The notes beneath the pieces were generated by a model, which worked only from the letters and a program-made list of their open reading frames with translations, was not told the origin of the DNA and made no database searches. The translations under genes and the position numbers were made by a program. A stretch of 64,000 nucleotides of DNA from NCBI GenBank assembly GCA_035388825.1, contig DAOOQQ010000018.1, positions 1 through 64,000 of the forward strand. The letters are read 5' to 3'. Source of the DNA: MWAR01 sp035388825 (lineage in GTDB: Bacteria; Muiribacteriota; Ozemobacteria; Ozemobacterales; Ozemobacteraceae). Shown one piece after another: positions 8,216 through 16,826 of the stretch; the stretch's first letter is position 1, and each line of letters opens with the position of its first letter.

Positions 8216-8699
8216 TTTCCGCCTCCATGGATGGATCGTAGCCGACATGGCTGTACAGGACGTTTCCGCGCATATCCAGCAGGATGGTCTTGGGCAGCAC
8301 GGTCACCTCATATGACCGGCTGAGCTGCATTCCGTCGTCGATGGCGATCAGATAAGGGATTTTCTGCGGGTATTTGCGCAGGAACTTCTGAACTTTCGCG
8401 AGGGGGTAGCCGGGCGGGTGGACGCCGATGACGGTGAGTTTGCCCCCCAGTTTCTCGTGCAGCCCGATCACGAAGGGAATCTCCTCGATACAGGTGCCGC
8501 AGGTGATCGACCAGAAGACGAGCAGCAGCTTCTTGTCCGCCATGAGGCCGGAGAGTTTGAACTTCTGGCCGTTCAGGTTCGACAGCGTGACGCCGTCGAG
8601 CGAGCTGATCGTGCCGGGTTTCGATTCGGGCACGAACAGCCACAGCAGCGGCAGGGTGAGCAGCACCACGCCGATCAGGAGCAGATGGTTTCTGTTCAT
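8187..8699 (-). CDS. TlpA-like thioredoxin-fold protein, membrane-anchored
   Basis: The 170-residue protein has an N-terminal hydrophobic anchor (LLLIGVVLLTLPLLWLFV) and a thioredoxin fold with LLLVFWSITCGTCIEEIPF (CGTC at about 67-70) and the cis-Pro region VTVLPKTILLD. It probably keeps periplasmic cysteines reduced, as needed for haem attachment to the cytochrome encoded downstream. It is the first gene of the five-gene redox operon. A -10-like TATCAT (8712-8717) precedes the ATG by 12 bases, so the leader is short. Two related thioredoxins in a row may be a donor/acceptor pair. Confidence 0.86.
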   Translation of the reverse strand: MNRNHLLLIGVVLLTLPLLWLFVPESKPGTISSLDGVTLSNLNGQKFKLSGLMADKKLLLVFWSITCGTCIEEIPFVIGLHEKLGGKLTVIGVHPPGYPLAKVQKFLRKYPQKIPYLIAIDDGMQLSRSYEVTVLPKTILLDMRGNVLYSHVGYDPSMEAEIEGAIRSKL

Positions 8700-8711
8700 G
8701 GCGGTAGGCTT

Positions 8712-8717
8712 ATGATA
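8712..8717 (-). promoter_or_regulatory. Candidate -10 box of the redox operon
   Basis: TATCAT on the minus strand lies 12 bases before the ATG at 8699. No convincing -35 is seen at 16-18 bases. Confidence 0.3.
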
Positions 8718-8774
8718 CCCTCTCCGCGGCCGAACGGAAAGCCCCGTCACCCCACACACCACAACCGGGGAGTA

Positions 8775-8998
8775 TTCAACGGAGTATCTGGTATGTGGGT
8801 TTCGTCAAAAGAACCGATCCGCAGATAGCACAGATGACGCAGATGAAATCCTAAGCGTCTTCAACGATGGAGGTTGCGTCGCATCCGGGAAACAAGGGGG
8901 GCCAGGCGTTCGTTCCTCTCTGGTTTTTCATCTGCGTTCATCTGCCCTCCATCTGCGGATGCGTTCTTGAATCCGAGGGAAATTTCAACGGAGTATCT
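8775..8998 (+). repeat. Dispersed inverted-arm element, copy R2, with flanking direct repeats
   Basis: Arms are 8816-8852 (GATCCGCAGATAGCACAGAT plus GACGCAGATGAAATCC) and 8924-8963 (TTTTCATCTGCGTTCATCTG plus CCCTCCATCTGCGGATGCG). The sequence TTCAACGGAGTATCT occurs at 8775-8789 and again at 8984-8998, flanking the element. TATGTGGGTTT (8792) and GAATCCGAGGGA (8969) are shared with copy R3. This fills the gap between the redox operon and the VanZ-like gene; no gene is seen in it. Confidence 0.75.
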
Positions 8999-9054
8999 CT
9001 GTGGTTCGTTCTCTTGCATCCTGAACATCTTCGTTTTTCTGGAAGGACGATGAT

Positions 9055-9462
9055 ATGAACCGTCGGCTGGTGTACCGGGTTTCATGGGGCCAGGCGGTGT
9101 TGATGACGGCGCTCTACTGCGGCGTCATTTTCTTCATCTCGTCGCGGCCGCGGCCGACCGAGGAGTTGCTGCTTCCGACGGGGCCGGTTCCGCATTTCAT
9201 CGAGTATCTCGGCCTCGGCATCCTGGCCTGGTCGGTCTCGTGGCTGCGCCGGCCGCTTCCCGACCGGCGACGGCGAATCCTGGCGACGATCGGGTTCTGC
9301 GCCCTCTATGCGCTGAGCGACGAGATTCACCAAGCCTTCGTGCCGCTGCGATCGTGCGAAGCAGCCGACTGGGTGATCGACGTGGCGGGCTCGACGGCGG
9401 GCGCGCTCCTCATGGAGCGGCTGACCGCCCGGCGGGTGATCCGTTTGCGACGCGCCGCCTGA
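9055..9462 (+). CDS. VanZ-like membrane protein
   Basis: The 135-residue protein has three or four hydrophobic helices and the family signature ALSDEIHQAFVPLRSCEAADWVIDVAGSTAGALL. VanZ-like proteins are small membrane proteins found near envelope genes; their biochemical role is not settled. GGAAGG lies eight bases before the ATG. It is transcribed towards the RDD gene, with only eight bases between the stops and no obvious terminator. Confidence 0.85.
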   Translation: MNRRLVYRVSWGQAVLMTALYCGVIFFISSRPRPTEELLLPTGPVPHFIEYLGLGILAWSVSWLRRPLPDRRRRILATIGFCALYALSDEIHQAFVPLRSCEAADWVIDVAGSTAGALLMERLTARRVIRLRRAA

Positions 9463-9470
9463 GGACGGCT

Positions 9471-9986
9471 CTACTCCATCAGAACGACGGTGTTCGCCTG
9501 TTTGTCGCCCCAGCGCCGGCCCTCGGGATCCTTCGTCATCATGAAGATCTCGAACCCGAACGCGATCAGCACGAGCAGGAAGCCGCCCAAACCGACGACG
9601 TAGATCAGAATCGACCGGATGAAATCGATCGGGATGAGCCGCATCAGCAGCACTCCGATCATCCAGAAGTAGGGAACCGCGAAGACGAGATTGCGCCGGA
9701 TCGACTGCTCGGCCGTGATCGGGTCGGATTTGTTCCCGTTCCAGACCCGGATCGCCATGACCTTCTTGCCCGGAGACTGGCGGTCGAGCACGTCGGCGAT
9801 GCGGTACGGGGAATCCTTCATCAGCATGACGAAGCCGAAGAATGCCATGACGAGAATGGTCAGCAGGTTGATGATGATCGCCGGAAGCGGCAGCAGCGCG
9901 AGCGGCAGCAACACGAACAGGCTGGCGGCACCGACGCAGACGATATCGACGAAGGCCGCCATCAGGCGTTTCTTGAAGGTTTCCAT
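9471..9986 (-). CDS. RDD-family membrane protein
   Basis: The 171-residue protein begins METFKKRLMAAFVDIV, the Arg-Asp(-Asp)-type opening of the RDD family, and has four hydrophobic segments with a conserved basic stretch (SPGKKVMAIRVWNGN). Function in the family is mostly unknown; some members affect ion transport. AAGGAG lies eight bases before the start, and a clear promoter sits at 10052-10080. Confidence 0.82.
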   Translation of the reverse strand: METFKKRLMAAFVDIVCVGAASLFVLLPLALLPLPAIIINLLTILVMAFFGFVMLMKDSPYRIADVLDRQSPGKKVMAIRVWNGNKSDPITAEQSIRRNLVFAVPYFWMIGVLLMRLIPIDFIRSILIYVVGLGGFLLVLIAFGFEIFMMTKDPEGRRWGDKQANTVVLME

Positions 9987-10051
9987 GCGGGTTGCTCCTT
10001 CTGCTCGCGGAGTGTATGCTGCCGGCCCATGGGATTCGACGGCACCCCGAG

Positions 10052-10080
10052 AATGTATGCACCTGTTCCCCCCTTGTCAA
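10052..10080 (-). promoter_or_regulatory. Strong sigma-70-type promoter of the RDD gene
   Basis: On the minus strand TTGACA (10075-10080), a 17-base spacer and TACATT (10052-10057). The expected leader is about 60 bases. Confidence 0.75.
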
Positions 10081-10152
10081 GGATCTCGCACGACGAACGT
10101 CCCGCCATCTCCTCCGTGATGCTCAGCCCGTCATCCGCGCAAGGAGGCCGCC

Positions 10153-10644
10153 ATGCTCCTGGGAATCCTCTCTGACACGCATCTGGACACGCCCGGCATC
10201 GGCGGCCTGCCCGACTGGGTCGTCAGCGCCTTCTCCGGCGTCGATCTGATCCTGCACGCCGGCGACATCGAGACCGACGGCGTCCTTCTGGAGCTGGAAG
10301 GCATCGCCCCCGTCCGGGCCGTGCGCGGGAACTGCGACTTCGACCTTCCCGGACTGCCTACCATCCGCACCGTGCCGATTCCCGACTACGGCGTCATCCT
10401 GTTGGCGCACAAACTCGAGGATGCGATGCGAAGCGGCCTGCTGGGCGGCTCCGTCCGTGTCCGGGGCATCGTTCATGGCCACACCCACCGGGCCGAGTTC
10501 CGGAACACGCTCTCCCCCTGGGTGCTGAACCCCGGCAGCCCGCTCAAGCCGCGAGGCGGGGCGGCGAGTGTCGCGCTCCTGCGCATCGAGGGCGAACACC
10601 TCGAAGCGGCATTCAGGTTTCGGCCCGGATCGGCCGATGAGTAG
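10153..10644 (+). CDS. YfcE/MJ0936-type metallophosphodiesterase
   Basis: The 163-residue protein carries the calcineurin-like metal motifs in order: LSDTH (Asp8, His10), HAGDIE, RGNCDFD, LAHK and GHTHR. Family members hydrolyse phosphodiesters with two divalent metal ions; the natural substrate is unknown. AAGGAGG lies six bases upstream of the ATG. It is followed after 33 bases by the peptide-binding protein gene and may be read with it. Confidence 0.92.
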   Translation: MLLGILSDTHLDTPGIGGLPDWVVSAFSGVDLILHAGDIETDGVLLELEGIAPVRAVRGNCDFDLPGLPTIRTVPIPDYGVILLAHKLEDAMRSGLLGGSVRVRGIVHGHTHRAEFRNTLSPWVLNPGSPLKPRGGAASVALLRIEGEHLEAAFRFRPGSADE

Positions 10645-10677
10645 GTGAGAACTCCACCGAAAGAGAAGGGCAATTCC

Positions 10678-12276
10678 ATGAAACGTCTGCTGCTTTCCGC
10701 GGTTGCAGTCAGCCTGGTGCTGGCCGTCGTCGGCATTCTCACCAGCCACCCCGGCGACACCTCGACGAGCGTCACCGGGGGCACGTTCCGCGCCTACCTG
10801 ACGAGCGATCCGGGCAACCTCGACCCGGCCCGCGGCGTCGACGTCAACGAAAGCAGCGTCCAGGCCAAGATCTACAGCGGCCTCGTGCGGTATGACGAGA
10901 ACATGAAGCTGGTCGGCGATCTGGCCGAGTCCTGGGAAGCACAGAGCGACGGCCTTGCCTTCGTCTTCAAGCTGCGGCCCGGCGTGAAGTTCCACAACGG
11001 CCAGGCGTTCTCGTCGGCAGACGTGGTCTACAGCTTCGAGCGGCTGCTCGACCCGACCACGAAGTCGCCCCGCACCTGGGTTCTGGAAAAGGTCGTCGGC
11101 GCGAAAGAGCGCCTGCAGGGTCTCGCGAGCAGCGTCGCCGGCATCTCGGCCCCCGACCCGATGACCGTGAAGATCACGCTCACCGAGCCGTTCGCCCCCT
11201 TCCTCAGTCTTCTTTCGATGCCCTCCTGCTACATCCTGCCGTTCGGCTCCGCCTCGGATATCGATGCGAAGCGGTTCTTCGAAAAGCCCGCCGGCACCGG
11301 CCCCTACCAGATGGTCGGCCGCGAGCGCGACAGTTACGTGCGCCTGGCCGCGTTCCCCGAGTATTTCGGCCAGAAGCCCCAGGTCGGCGTGCTCGAGCTG
11401 CGCATCATCCCCGAGAGTCTGAAAGCCGAGATGGAGTTCGAGAGCGGCAATCTCGACCTGCTTCAGCTCCACCCCTCGAACTACGCGCGGTTCGCCGGCC
11501 GATCCGAGTTCGACGGCCGCATCCACGACGTTCCCGCGATGAGCGTCTTCTACGTCGGCTTCAACAACCTCAAGCCCCCGTTCGACGACGTGCGCGTGCG
11601 GCGCGCCCTGAACATGATGATCGACCGCGGGGCCATCATCAAGGCCGTCCTGCAGGGAAGGGGCGTTCCGGCGCGCGGCAGCATTCCGCCCGGCATCTCG
11701 GGCTGGTCCGAGGCGCTTCCCGGCTACACCTACGATCCGAAGACGGCTTTGGCGCTGCTCGAAGAGGCCGGCTACACGCGCAAAAAGCCGCTGACGTTCG
11801 ATCTGTTCCAGAAGTCGTCCCAGGCCGCGTTCGAGATCACCCGGCTGCTCCAGGGCGAGCTGAAGAAGCACGGCGTCGTGGTGAACCTGCGGCCGATGGA
11901 GTGGAGCGCCCTGAAAGACGCGATCGACAAGGGCGAGGCTCCGTCCTTCTACCTGAGCTGGTTCGGCGATTATCCGGACGGCGAAAACTTCCTGACCCCG
12001 CTGTTCCATTCGAAGAACTGGGGCTCGGGCGGCAACCGCGCCCGGTACAAGAACGAAAACGTCGATGCGATGCTGACCTCCGCGATGCGCATCCAGGACC
12101 CCGAGAAGCGCGCGGCGGCGTATGCCGAGATCAACCGCATCATCGTCGACGAGGCCCCGTGGCTGTATCTGTGGTATGCGAACGAAAGCTACGTGCTGGG
12201 GCCGCAGGTCGAGAAGATGACCTTCTCGCCGCTGTTCTCGGTCGACAAGGGCCTCACGATGAAGCTGTGCAGGTGA
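10678..12276 (+). CDS. Peptide ABC transporter substrate-binding protein (DppA/OppA family)
   Basis: The 532-residue protein has an N-terminal membrane/signal segment (LLLSAVAVSLVLAVVGIL) and an SBP_bac_5 fold: DPGNLDPARGVDVNESSVQAKIYSGLVRYDE, GVKFHNGQAFSSADVVYSFERL, VRRALNMMIDRGAII and, near the end, APWLYLWYANESYVL. It binds oligopeptides or similar solutes in the periplasm for import. No lipobox Cys is seen in the signal region. The ATG has GAAGGG nine bases upstream. It leads an operon with two permeases and a C26-type hydrolase. Confidence 0.93.
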   Translation: MKRLLLSAVAVSLVLAVVGILTSHPGDTSTSVTGGTFRAYLTSDPGNLDPARGVDVNESSVQAKIYSGLVRYDENMKLVGDLAESWEAQSDGLAFVFKLRPGVKFHNGQAFSSADVVYSFERLLDPTTKSPRTWVLEKVVGAKERLQGLASSVAGISAPDPMTVKITLTEPFAPFLSLLSMPSCYILPFGSASDIDAKRFFEKPAGTGPYQMVGRERDSYVRLAAFPEYFGQKPQVGVLELRIIPESLKAEMEFESGNLDLLQLHPSNYARFAGRSEFDGRIHDVPAMSVFYVGFNNLKPPFDDVRVRRALNMMIDRGAIIKAVLQGRGVPARGSIPPGISGWSEALPGYTYDPKTALALLEEAGYTRKKPLTFDLFQKSSQAAFEITRLLQGELKKHGVVVNLRPMEWSALKDAIDKGEAPSFYLSWFGDYPDGENFLTPLFHSKNWGSGGNRARYKNENVDAMLTSAMRIQDPEKRAAAYAEINRIIVDEAPWLYLWYANESYVLGPQVEKMTFSPLFSVDKGLTMKLCR

Positions 12277-12288
12277 CCTGAACCCGGT

Positions 12289-13236
12289 ATGCTCGAATAC
12301 ACGCTGCGACGGCTGGTCGGCACGATCCCGGTCATTCTCGGGATTCTGCTGATCGCGTTCGTCGTGTTGTATCTGGTGCCGGGCGACCCGGCCGCCACGC
12401 TCGCCGGCCCGCGCGCCTCTCCCGAGGACATCGCGCGCATCGCCCGCGAAATGGGGCTGGACCGGCCGCTCTCGGAGCGGTTCGTCACCTACCTGGGCCG
12501 CATGGTGCGCGGCGATCTGGGCACCTCGGTCGTCACCGAACGGCCCGTGCTCACCTCGATCCTCGAAAAGTTCCCCTACACGCTGAAACTGGCCGTCATC
12601 GCGATGGTCTTCTCGGTGCTGATCGGCCTCGCGGCCGGCATCTTCAGCGCCATCCACCGCGGCAGTCTCATCGACCGAGCCACCACGCTGTGCGCCGTGA
12701 CCGGCATCAGCGTGCCGGTGTTCCTGTCAGGCCTGATCCTGCTGTATGTGCTGGCCGGCAAACTGCGCTGGTTCCCCACCTCGGCGTTCGGGGCCGAACA
12801 GTCGCTCTGGCCGCTGGTGCTGCCGGCCTTCACCCTCGGCATCCGGTCGGGGGCGTTTCTGGCCCGCATCGTGCGCAGCAGCCTGGTCGAGGTGCTGAAC
12901 CAGGATTACATCCGGACGGCGCGGGCGAAAGGGCTTTCCCCGAGCCGCATCCTGCTCCGGCACGCGCTGACGAATGCGCTGATTCCGATCATCACGGTCG
13001 TTGCGCTGGATTTCTCGAGCTTTCTGAACGGGTCGGTCATCGTCGAGACGATCTTCGAGGTGCCTGGGCTCGGCCGGTTCGCGATGGATGCGATTCTCAA
13101 GCGGGACTACCCGGTCATCCAGGGCATCGTGCTGTTCGCCGCGCTGATCTTCGTCTTCGTGAACCTGGTGATCGATCTGCTCTACGCCTGGATCAACCCG
13201 AAGATCCGTGAAGAGATGATGGGAGGCGCGGCATGA
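12289..13236 (+). CDS. Peptide ABC transporter permease, DppB type
   Basis: The 315-residue protein has six transmembrane segments, the DppB opening (LEYTLRRLVGTIPVILGILLIAFVVLYLVPGDPA) and the EAA loop (YIRTARAKGLSPSRILLRHALTNALIPIIT) that docks the ATPase. It forms a channel with the DppC-type subunit encoded next, which overlaps it by four bases. Confidence 0.95.
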   Translation: MLEYTLRRLVGTIPVILGILLIAFVVLYLVPGDPAATLAGPRASPEDIARIAREMGLDRPLSERFVTYLGRMVRGDLGTSVVTERPVLTSILEKFPYTLKLAVIAMVFSVLIGLAAGIFSAIHRGSLIDRATTLCAVTGISVPVFLSGLILLYVLAGKLRWFPTSAFGAEQSLWPLVLPAFTLGIRSGAFLARIVRSSLVEVLNQDYIRTARAKGLSPSRILLRHALTNALIPIITVVALDFSSFLNGSVIVETIFEVPGLGRFAMDAILKRDYPVIQGIVLFAALIFVFVNLVIDLLYAWINPKIREEMMGGAA

Positions 13237-14063
13237 ACCAGGCGCTGCGCCATCTGACCCCGGCGGGCTGGCTCTGTCTGGCCGTGATCGCGGTGCTGGG
13301 CGTCATCGCCCTCTTCGCCCCGGCGATCGCTCCCCACGACCCGATGGAAACCGACCCGCTGCGCCGCCTGCAGAGCGCCGAAGGGTATCCGCTCGGCTGC
13401 GACCAGCTCGGCCAGTGCGTTTTCTCCCGCCTGGTCCACGGCACGCGGCTGACGCTGATGATCGGCTTCGCCGCCCGGCTTGCCGCCCTGCTGATCGGCC
13501 TGTGCGTCGGCCTGGCCGCCGGCTACTACGGGGGTTGGCTCGACTGGCTGCTGATGCGGGCCGTCGACATCTTCCTGGCGTTTCCGAGCTTGCTGCTGGC
13601 CATCGCGATCTCGATGGCCCTCGGCCACGGGCTGGCGACCGTCATTCTCGCCATCGCCGTCGTGGGCTGGGCCGAGACGGCCCGGATCATCCGCGGGGCC
13701 ACCCTGGAGCTGCGCAGCGCCGAGTTCGTTCTGGCTGCGCGGGCAATGGGCGCCGGGAACGTCCGTATCATTCTGACGCATATTCTTCCCAACTGCCTGC
13801 CGCTCGTCACAGTGATCTTCGCGATGGGAATGGCGACCGCGATCCTTTCGGAAGCCAGCCTGAGCTTTTTGGGCCTCGGAGCCGACCCGTCGCTGCCCAC
13901 GTGGGGCGGCATGGTCTCGATGGGCAAGGATTATCTGCGTATCCAGCCGGGTCTCTCGCTCTGGCCCGGGCTTTGCATCGCGCTGGTGGTCATCGTCTTC
14001 AACGTGCTCGGCGACGAGTTGCGCGACGTGCTCGACCCCGGCCGGAAAGGGAACTGGGCATGA
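13233..14063 (+). CDS. Peptide ABC transporter permease, DppC type
   Basis: The 276-residue protein has the DppC features HPLG-like YPLGCDQLGQCVFSRLVHGTR, six transmembrane helices and the EAA loop FVLAARAMGAGNVRIILTHILPN. It pairs with the DppB-type subunit. No DppD/DppF ATPase follows; the next gene is a peptidase-like hydrolase, so the ATPases must be supplied from elsewhere in the genome. Confidence 0.95.
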   Translation: MNQALRHLTPAGWLCLAVIAVLGVIALFAPAIAPHDPMETDPLRRLQSAEGYPLGCDQLGQCVFSRLVHGTRLTLMIGFAARLAALLIGLCVGLAAGYYGGWLDWLLMRAVDIFLAFPSLLLAIAISMALGHGLATVILAIAVVGWAETARIIRGATLELRSAEFVLAARAMGAGNVRIILTHILPNCLPLVTVIFAMGMATAILSEASLSFLGLGADPSLPTWGGMVSMGKDYLRIQPGLSLWPGLCIALVVIVFNVLGDELRDVLDPGRKGNWA

Positions 14064-14809
14064 ACGGGAAACGGCCCCTGGTGGGAATGGCCTACTGCGA
14101 CACCGCCGTGCGCGACAACGAGATGCGCATGCGCACCTACTGCACCCGCAAGTATTTCTGCGCCCTCCAGAAGTGCGCCGCCGACGTGATCCTGCTGCCG
14201 CCGACGGAAGATGCCGCCGTGTTCGACCGGTATCTCGACCTGGTCGACGGGATCCTGCTGCCCGGCGGCGAGGATATCGACCCGCGCTGGATGGGCGAAG
14301 AGCCGAGCGCGCGGCTGGGCGGGGTGAACCCGCTGCGCGACGCGTTCGAGCTGGAGCTGACCCGCCGCAGCCGGGACCGCCGGATTCCGGTGCTGGGCAT
14401 CTGCCGCGGCCTCCAGGTGCTGGTCGTCGCCCTCGGCGGCTCGCTCCACCAGGATATCGCCGGCCTCACCACGCAGCAGCACAGCCAGCAGGCTCCGCGC
14501 TGGGCCACGAGCCACCGCGTCATCCTGGACCCCAACTCGCTCATCCGGGGCTGGGCCGGGAGCGACGAAATCTTCACGAACTCGTTCCATCACCAGGTCG
14601 CGAACCGGCTTCCCGAGTATCTGAAAGCGACCGGACACACCGCCGACGGCCTGATCGAGGTCGTCGAAAGCGCCGATCCCGGATGGCTGGGCATCGGCGT
14701 CCAGTGGCACCCCGAAGAGACCCTGTCGGGGGATGAGGTGTCGCGGCGCCTCTTCAACGGATTCATCTCGGGGCTTGTTTCCGGAAAGAAATCCTCGGCC
14801 GCTCTCTGA
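14060..14809 (+). CDS. Class I glutamine amidotransferase-like hydrolase (peptidase C26, gamma-glutamyl type)
   Basis: The 249-residue protein has the catalytic triad of class I amidotransferases: VLGICRG (Cys115), and GVQWHPEE (His217 and Glu219). The LLPGGEDIDPRWMGEEP segment is typical of PuuD-like gamma-glutamyl hydrolases. It starts by four-base overlap (ATGA) with the permease gene, so it is co-translated with a peptide importer and may split imported gamma-glutamyl compounds. The specific substrate cannot be told. Confidence 0.88.
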   Translation: MNGKRPLVGMAYCDTAVRDNEMRMRTYCTRKYFCALQKCAADVILLPPTEDAAVFDRYLDLVDGILLPGGEDIDPRWMGEEPSARLGGVNPLRDAFELELTRRSRDRRIPVLGICRGLQVLVVALGGSLHQDIAGLTTQQHSQQAPRWATSHRVILDPNSLIRGWAGSDEIFTNSFHHQVANRLPEYLKATGHTADGLIEVVESADPGWLGIGVQWHPEETLSGDEVSRRLFNGFISGLVSGKKSSAAL

Positions 14810-14844
14810 GCCGGGCCGGCCCGGGCTGCCGATCAGCGCCTGTT

Positions 14845-15050
14845 ATGTGGGTTTTCGTCATGAGAACCGATCCGCAGATTTCGCAGATTGCACAGATGAA
14901 AAGCAGATTCTTTTGATCAATGGAGGAACCAGGGCACAAGAGAAATCGGGTTTTTCCCGGTGTTCTTTCCTATCTGCGTTCATCTGCCCTCCATCTGCGG
15001 ATGCGTCCTCGAATCCGAGGGATCGTTCACCGGAGTGTCTCTGCGATTTT
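14845..15050 (+). repeat. Dispersed inverted-arm element, copy R3
   Basis: Arms are 14869-14901 (GATCCGCAGATTTCGCAGAT then TGCACAGATGAAA) and 14970-15005 (TATCTGCGTTCATCTGCCCT then CCATCTGCGGATGCGT). It shares TATGTGGGTTTTCGTCA before the left arm and GAATCCGAGGGA after the right arm with R2. It occupies most of the 346-base gap 14810-15155, which has no gene. Confidence 0.72.
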
Positions 15051-15155
15051 TCTCGAGGGGCGAACGGGTCGGTGCAACTTTTTCCCTCTTCGGTTTTGTC
15101 GAAGAAGTGTCGATATCTCGATCAGGGAAGAGTTTTTTCGCGAAGGAGGCATGAA

Positions 15156-15641
15156 ATGAACCGCATGATCGTGTGGACGGCCGTGGTCCTCAGTTGCCTT
15201 TCGCTGTGCCTCAACATCGCGTTCGCCAACCGGCCGACGGTGGCCTGGGGCGAGATGCAGCTTTCGGGCCGCGAGGTGAAGGTGAGCCTGAAGAATGAAG
15301 GATCGTCCGACTGGGCGAAGTTTTCCGTGACGGTCAAGGTGTTCGACGGCAAGAAGCTGGTCTCGACCGGCATGCTGAGTCAGGCGCGCGGCCTCAAGGC
15401 CTCGACGGAGAGCATCCTCCGGTTCGGTCTGAACAAGCCGGTTCCCGCCGGGAAAACCTACCGGATCCAGGCTTGGGTCCAGTCGGGCAGCCCCCATCTG
15501 GCGAATCACGAGTGGACCGTCTCGATCCCGGCCGGCACCTCGATGCGGAAGTTCCGCTCGGATCGGGCGTTCGGCATGCTGCCCGAGGTGGACAAGCTCA
15601 AAAAGCCGATCGACGTGCGCGCCGAGATGGGCCTCTTCTGA
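15156..15641 (+). CDS. Small secreted protein, function unknown
   Basis: The 161-residue protein has a signal peptide (MIVWTAVVLSCLSLCLNIAFA) and a predicted beta-rich domain (VKVSLKNEGSSDWAKFSVTVKVFDG, TYRIQAWVQSG) that reads like an Ig- or FxLYD-type extracellular fold. An ideal AAGGAGG lies six bases before the ATG at 15156. I do not recognise the family. It is convergent with the glycan operon and probably monocistronic. Confidence 0.75.
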   Translation: MNRMIVWTAVVLSCLSLCLNIAFANRPTVAWGEMQLSGREVKVSLKNEGSSDWAKFSVTVKVFDGKKLVSTGMLSQARGLKASTESILRFGLNKPVPAGKTYRIQAWVQSGSPHLANHEWTVSIPAGTSMRKFRSDRAFGMLPEVDKLKKPIDVRAEMGLF

Positions 15642-15650
15642 TCCCCCCGC

Positions 15651-16826
15651 TCACCCGCAGGCCGAGCGCACCCGTTCGAGAAACCCCCGCAGCTTCGGGC
15701 GCAACAGCGTTTTCCGGAACCGGCCGGCCGTCGTGAACAGGTCGGCCGCGAGCCGTCCGAGCCGCGCCGGGTCCGTCGAGAGATCGTGAAGCAGCCGCGC
15801 GAGAGCGGCCGGATCCCCCGGGGGAACGATCGCCGCGTCGGGCAGAATTTCCGGAACGCCGCCGACGCGGGTTCCGATGCAGGGCAGCCCGCGGGCCATC
15901 GCCTCGAGCATCGCGCGCGGCAATCCCTCGGACCGGGACGGCAGGACGAAGAGGTCCGCCTCATCGAAGCGGGCGCGAACCTCGCGGGGAGTCGGAAGCG
16001 CACCGGCGAACTCGATCCGGCCGGCGACTCCCAGACGTTCGGCCAGCCGCATCAGCCCCGGCCGTTCAAAGCCGTCACCGATCACGGTGAGCCGGGCGTC
16101 AGGGCACAGGCCGTGCTTTGCGAGAATTGATATACTTTTCAGTATTATATCGACGCCCTTCTGACCATGATGGAGGGAGCCGGCAAGGATCCAGGAGCGG
16201 GCGACCGAGCCGGGCGGAAACCGGCGGGGTGCGCCGGCAAAGGCCTCGTCGTCGAGATCGACATCCGAGACGCCGAACATGCCGTTCGGGCACGGGTACC
16301 TCCGCTGGAGCGCCCCTTCCGTGACATAGGCGGCGGCGGCGGCCCCGCAGCAGTCGAGGCGGGTTTCGATCCGGGCGATCAGCCTCAGCAGGGGCATGAC
16401 GGGGGTCGCGTGCACCCCGGGGCCGAACTGCTCCCACGGGTCGGCGATGACCTCGACGGCCCAGGGGATGCCCCGTCCGGCCAGGTGACGTCGCAAGCAG
16501 CTCGCGGGCTGGGCCGGCACCCGCAGGATGACGGGGGTTTTCCGGGGAACCAGCCGGGCATGGACGCGGCGCAGCTCCTCGCTTCGGGCGAGCATTTCCC
16601 AGGGGCCGACGAAATACGGCAGCCCGCGGATTTCGACCCCTTCGCCGTCGGCGCGCGCCGCGCCGTGCGGGGGTTTGGCGACGTCCCGAAGCCGGGCAGC
16701 GACGAGCACCCGGTCGAACACGTCGAGATACCGGGTCCAGTAGCCGTATGCCATCCCCGTCGTGGTCCAGCAGCGACCATCCGGGGCCCGGTCATACCGG
16801 TTCTGGGTCGTGATGATCAGATCCAT
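15651..16826 (-). CDS. Family 4 glycosyltransferase
   Basis: The 391-residue protein has the GT-B fold: an unusual N-terminal donor/acceptor half, then WILAGSLHHGQKGVDIILKSI, LTVIGDGFERPGL, and the nucleotide-sugar motif DLFVLPSRSEGLPRAMLEAMARGLPCIGTRVGGVPE (E-x7-E). It transfers a sugar to a growing surface glycan at the cytoplasmic face. It overlaps the O-antigen ligase gene by ten bases and is the last gene of the operon. An A/T island at 16126-16152 encodes VDIILKSISIL. Confidence 0.88.
   Translation of the reverse strand: MDLIITTQNRYDRAPDGRCWTTTGMAYGYWTRYLDVFDRVLVAARLRDVAKPPHGAARADGEGVEIRGLPYFVGPWEMLARSEELRRVHARLVPRKTPVILRVPAQPASCLRRHLAGRGIPWAVEVIADPWEQFGPGVHATPVMPLLRLIARIETRLDCCGAAAAAYVTEGALQRRYPCPNGMFGVSDVDLDDEAFAGAPRRFPPGSVARSWILAGSLHHGQKGVDIILKSISILAKHGLCPDARLTVIGDGFERPGLMRLAERLGVAGRIEFAGALPTPREVRARFDEADLFVLPSRSEGLPRAMLEAMARGLPCIGTRVGGVPEILPDAAIVPPGDPAALARLLHDLSTDPARLGRLAADLFTTAGRFRKTLLRPKLRGFLERVRSACG
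16126..16152 (-). other. A/T-rich dyad island inside the GT4 gene
   Basis: GATATA (16129-16134) and TATATC (16146-16151) form an inverted repeat with an 11-base loop. The coding strand reads GAT ATA ATA CTG AAA AGT ATA TCA ATT, with three ATA codons in nine. Confidence 0.65.

Noticed and set aside
8215..8248. ATG 8248 as start of the longer TlpA-like gene
   Set aside because: It has no ribosome site and would place a polar stretch before the signal peptide; TTG 8215 has an ideal GGAGG.
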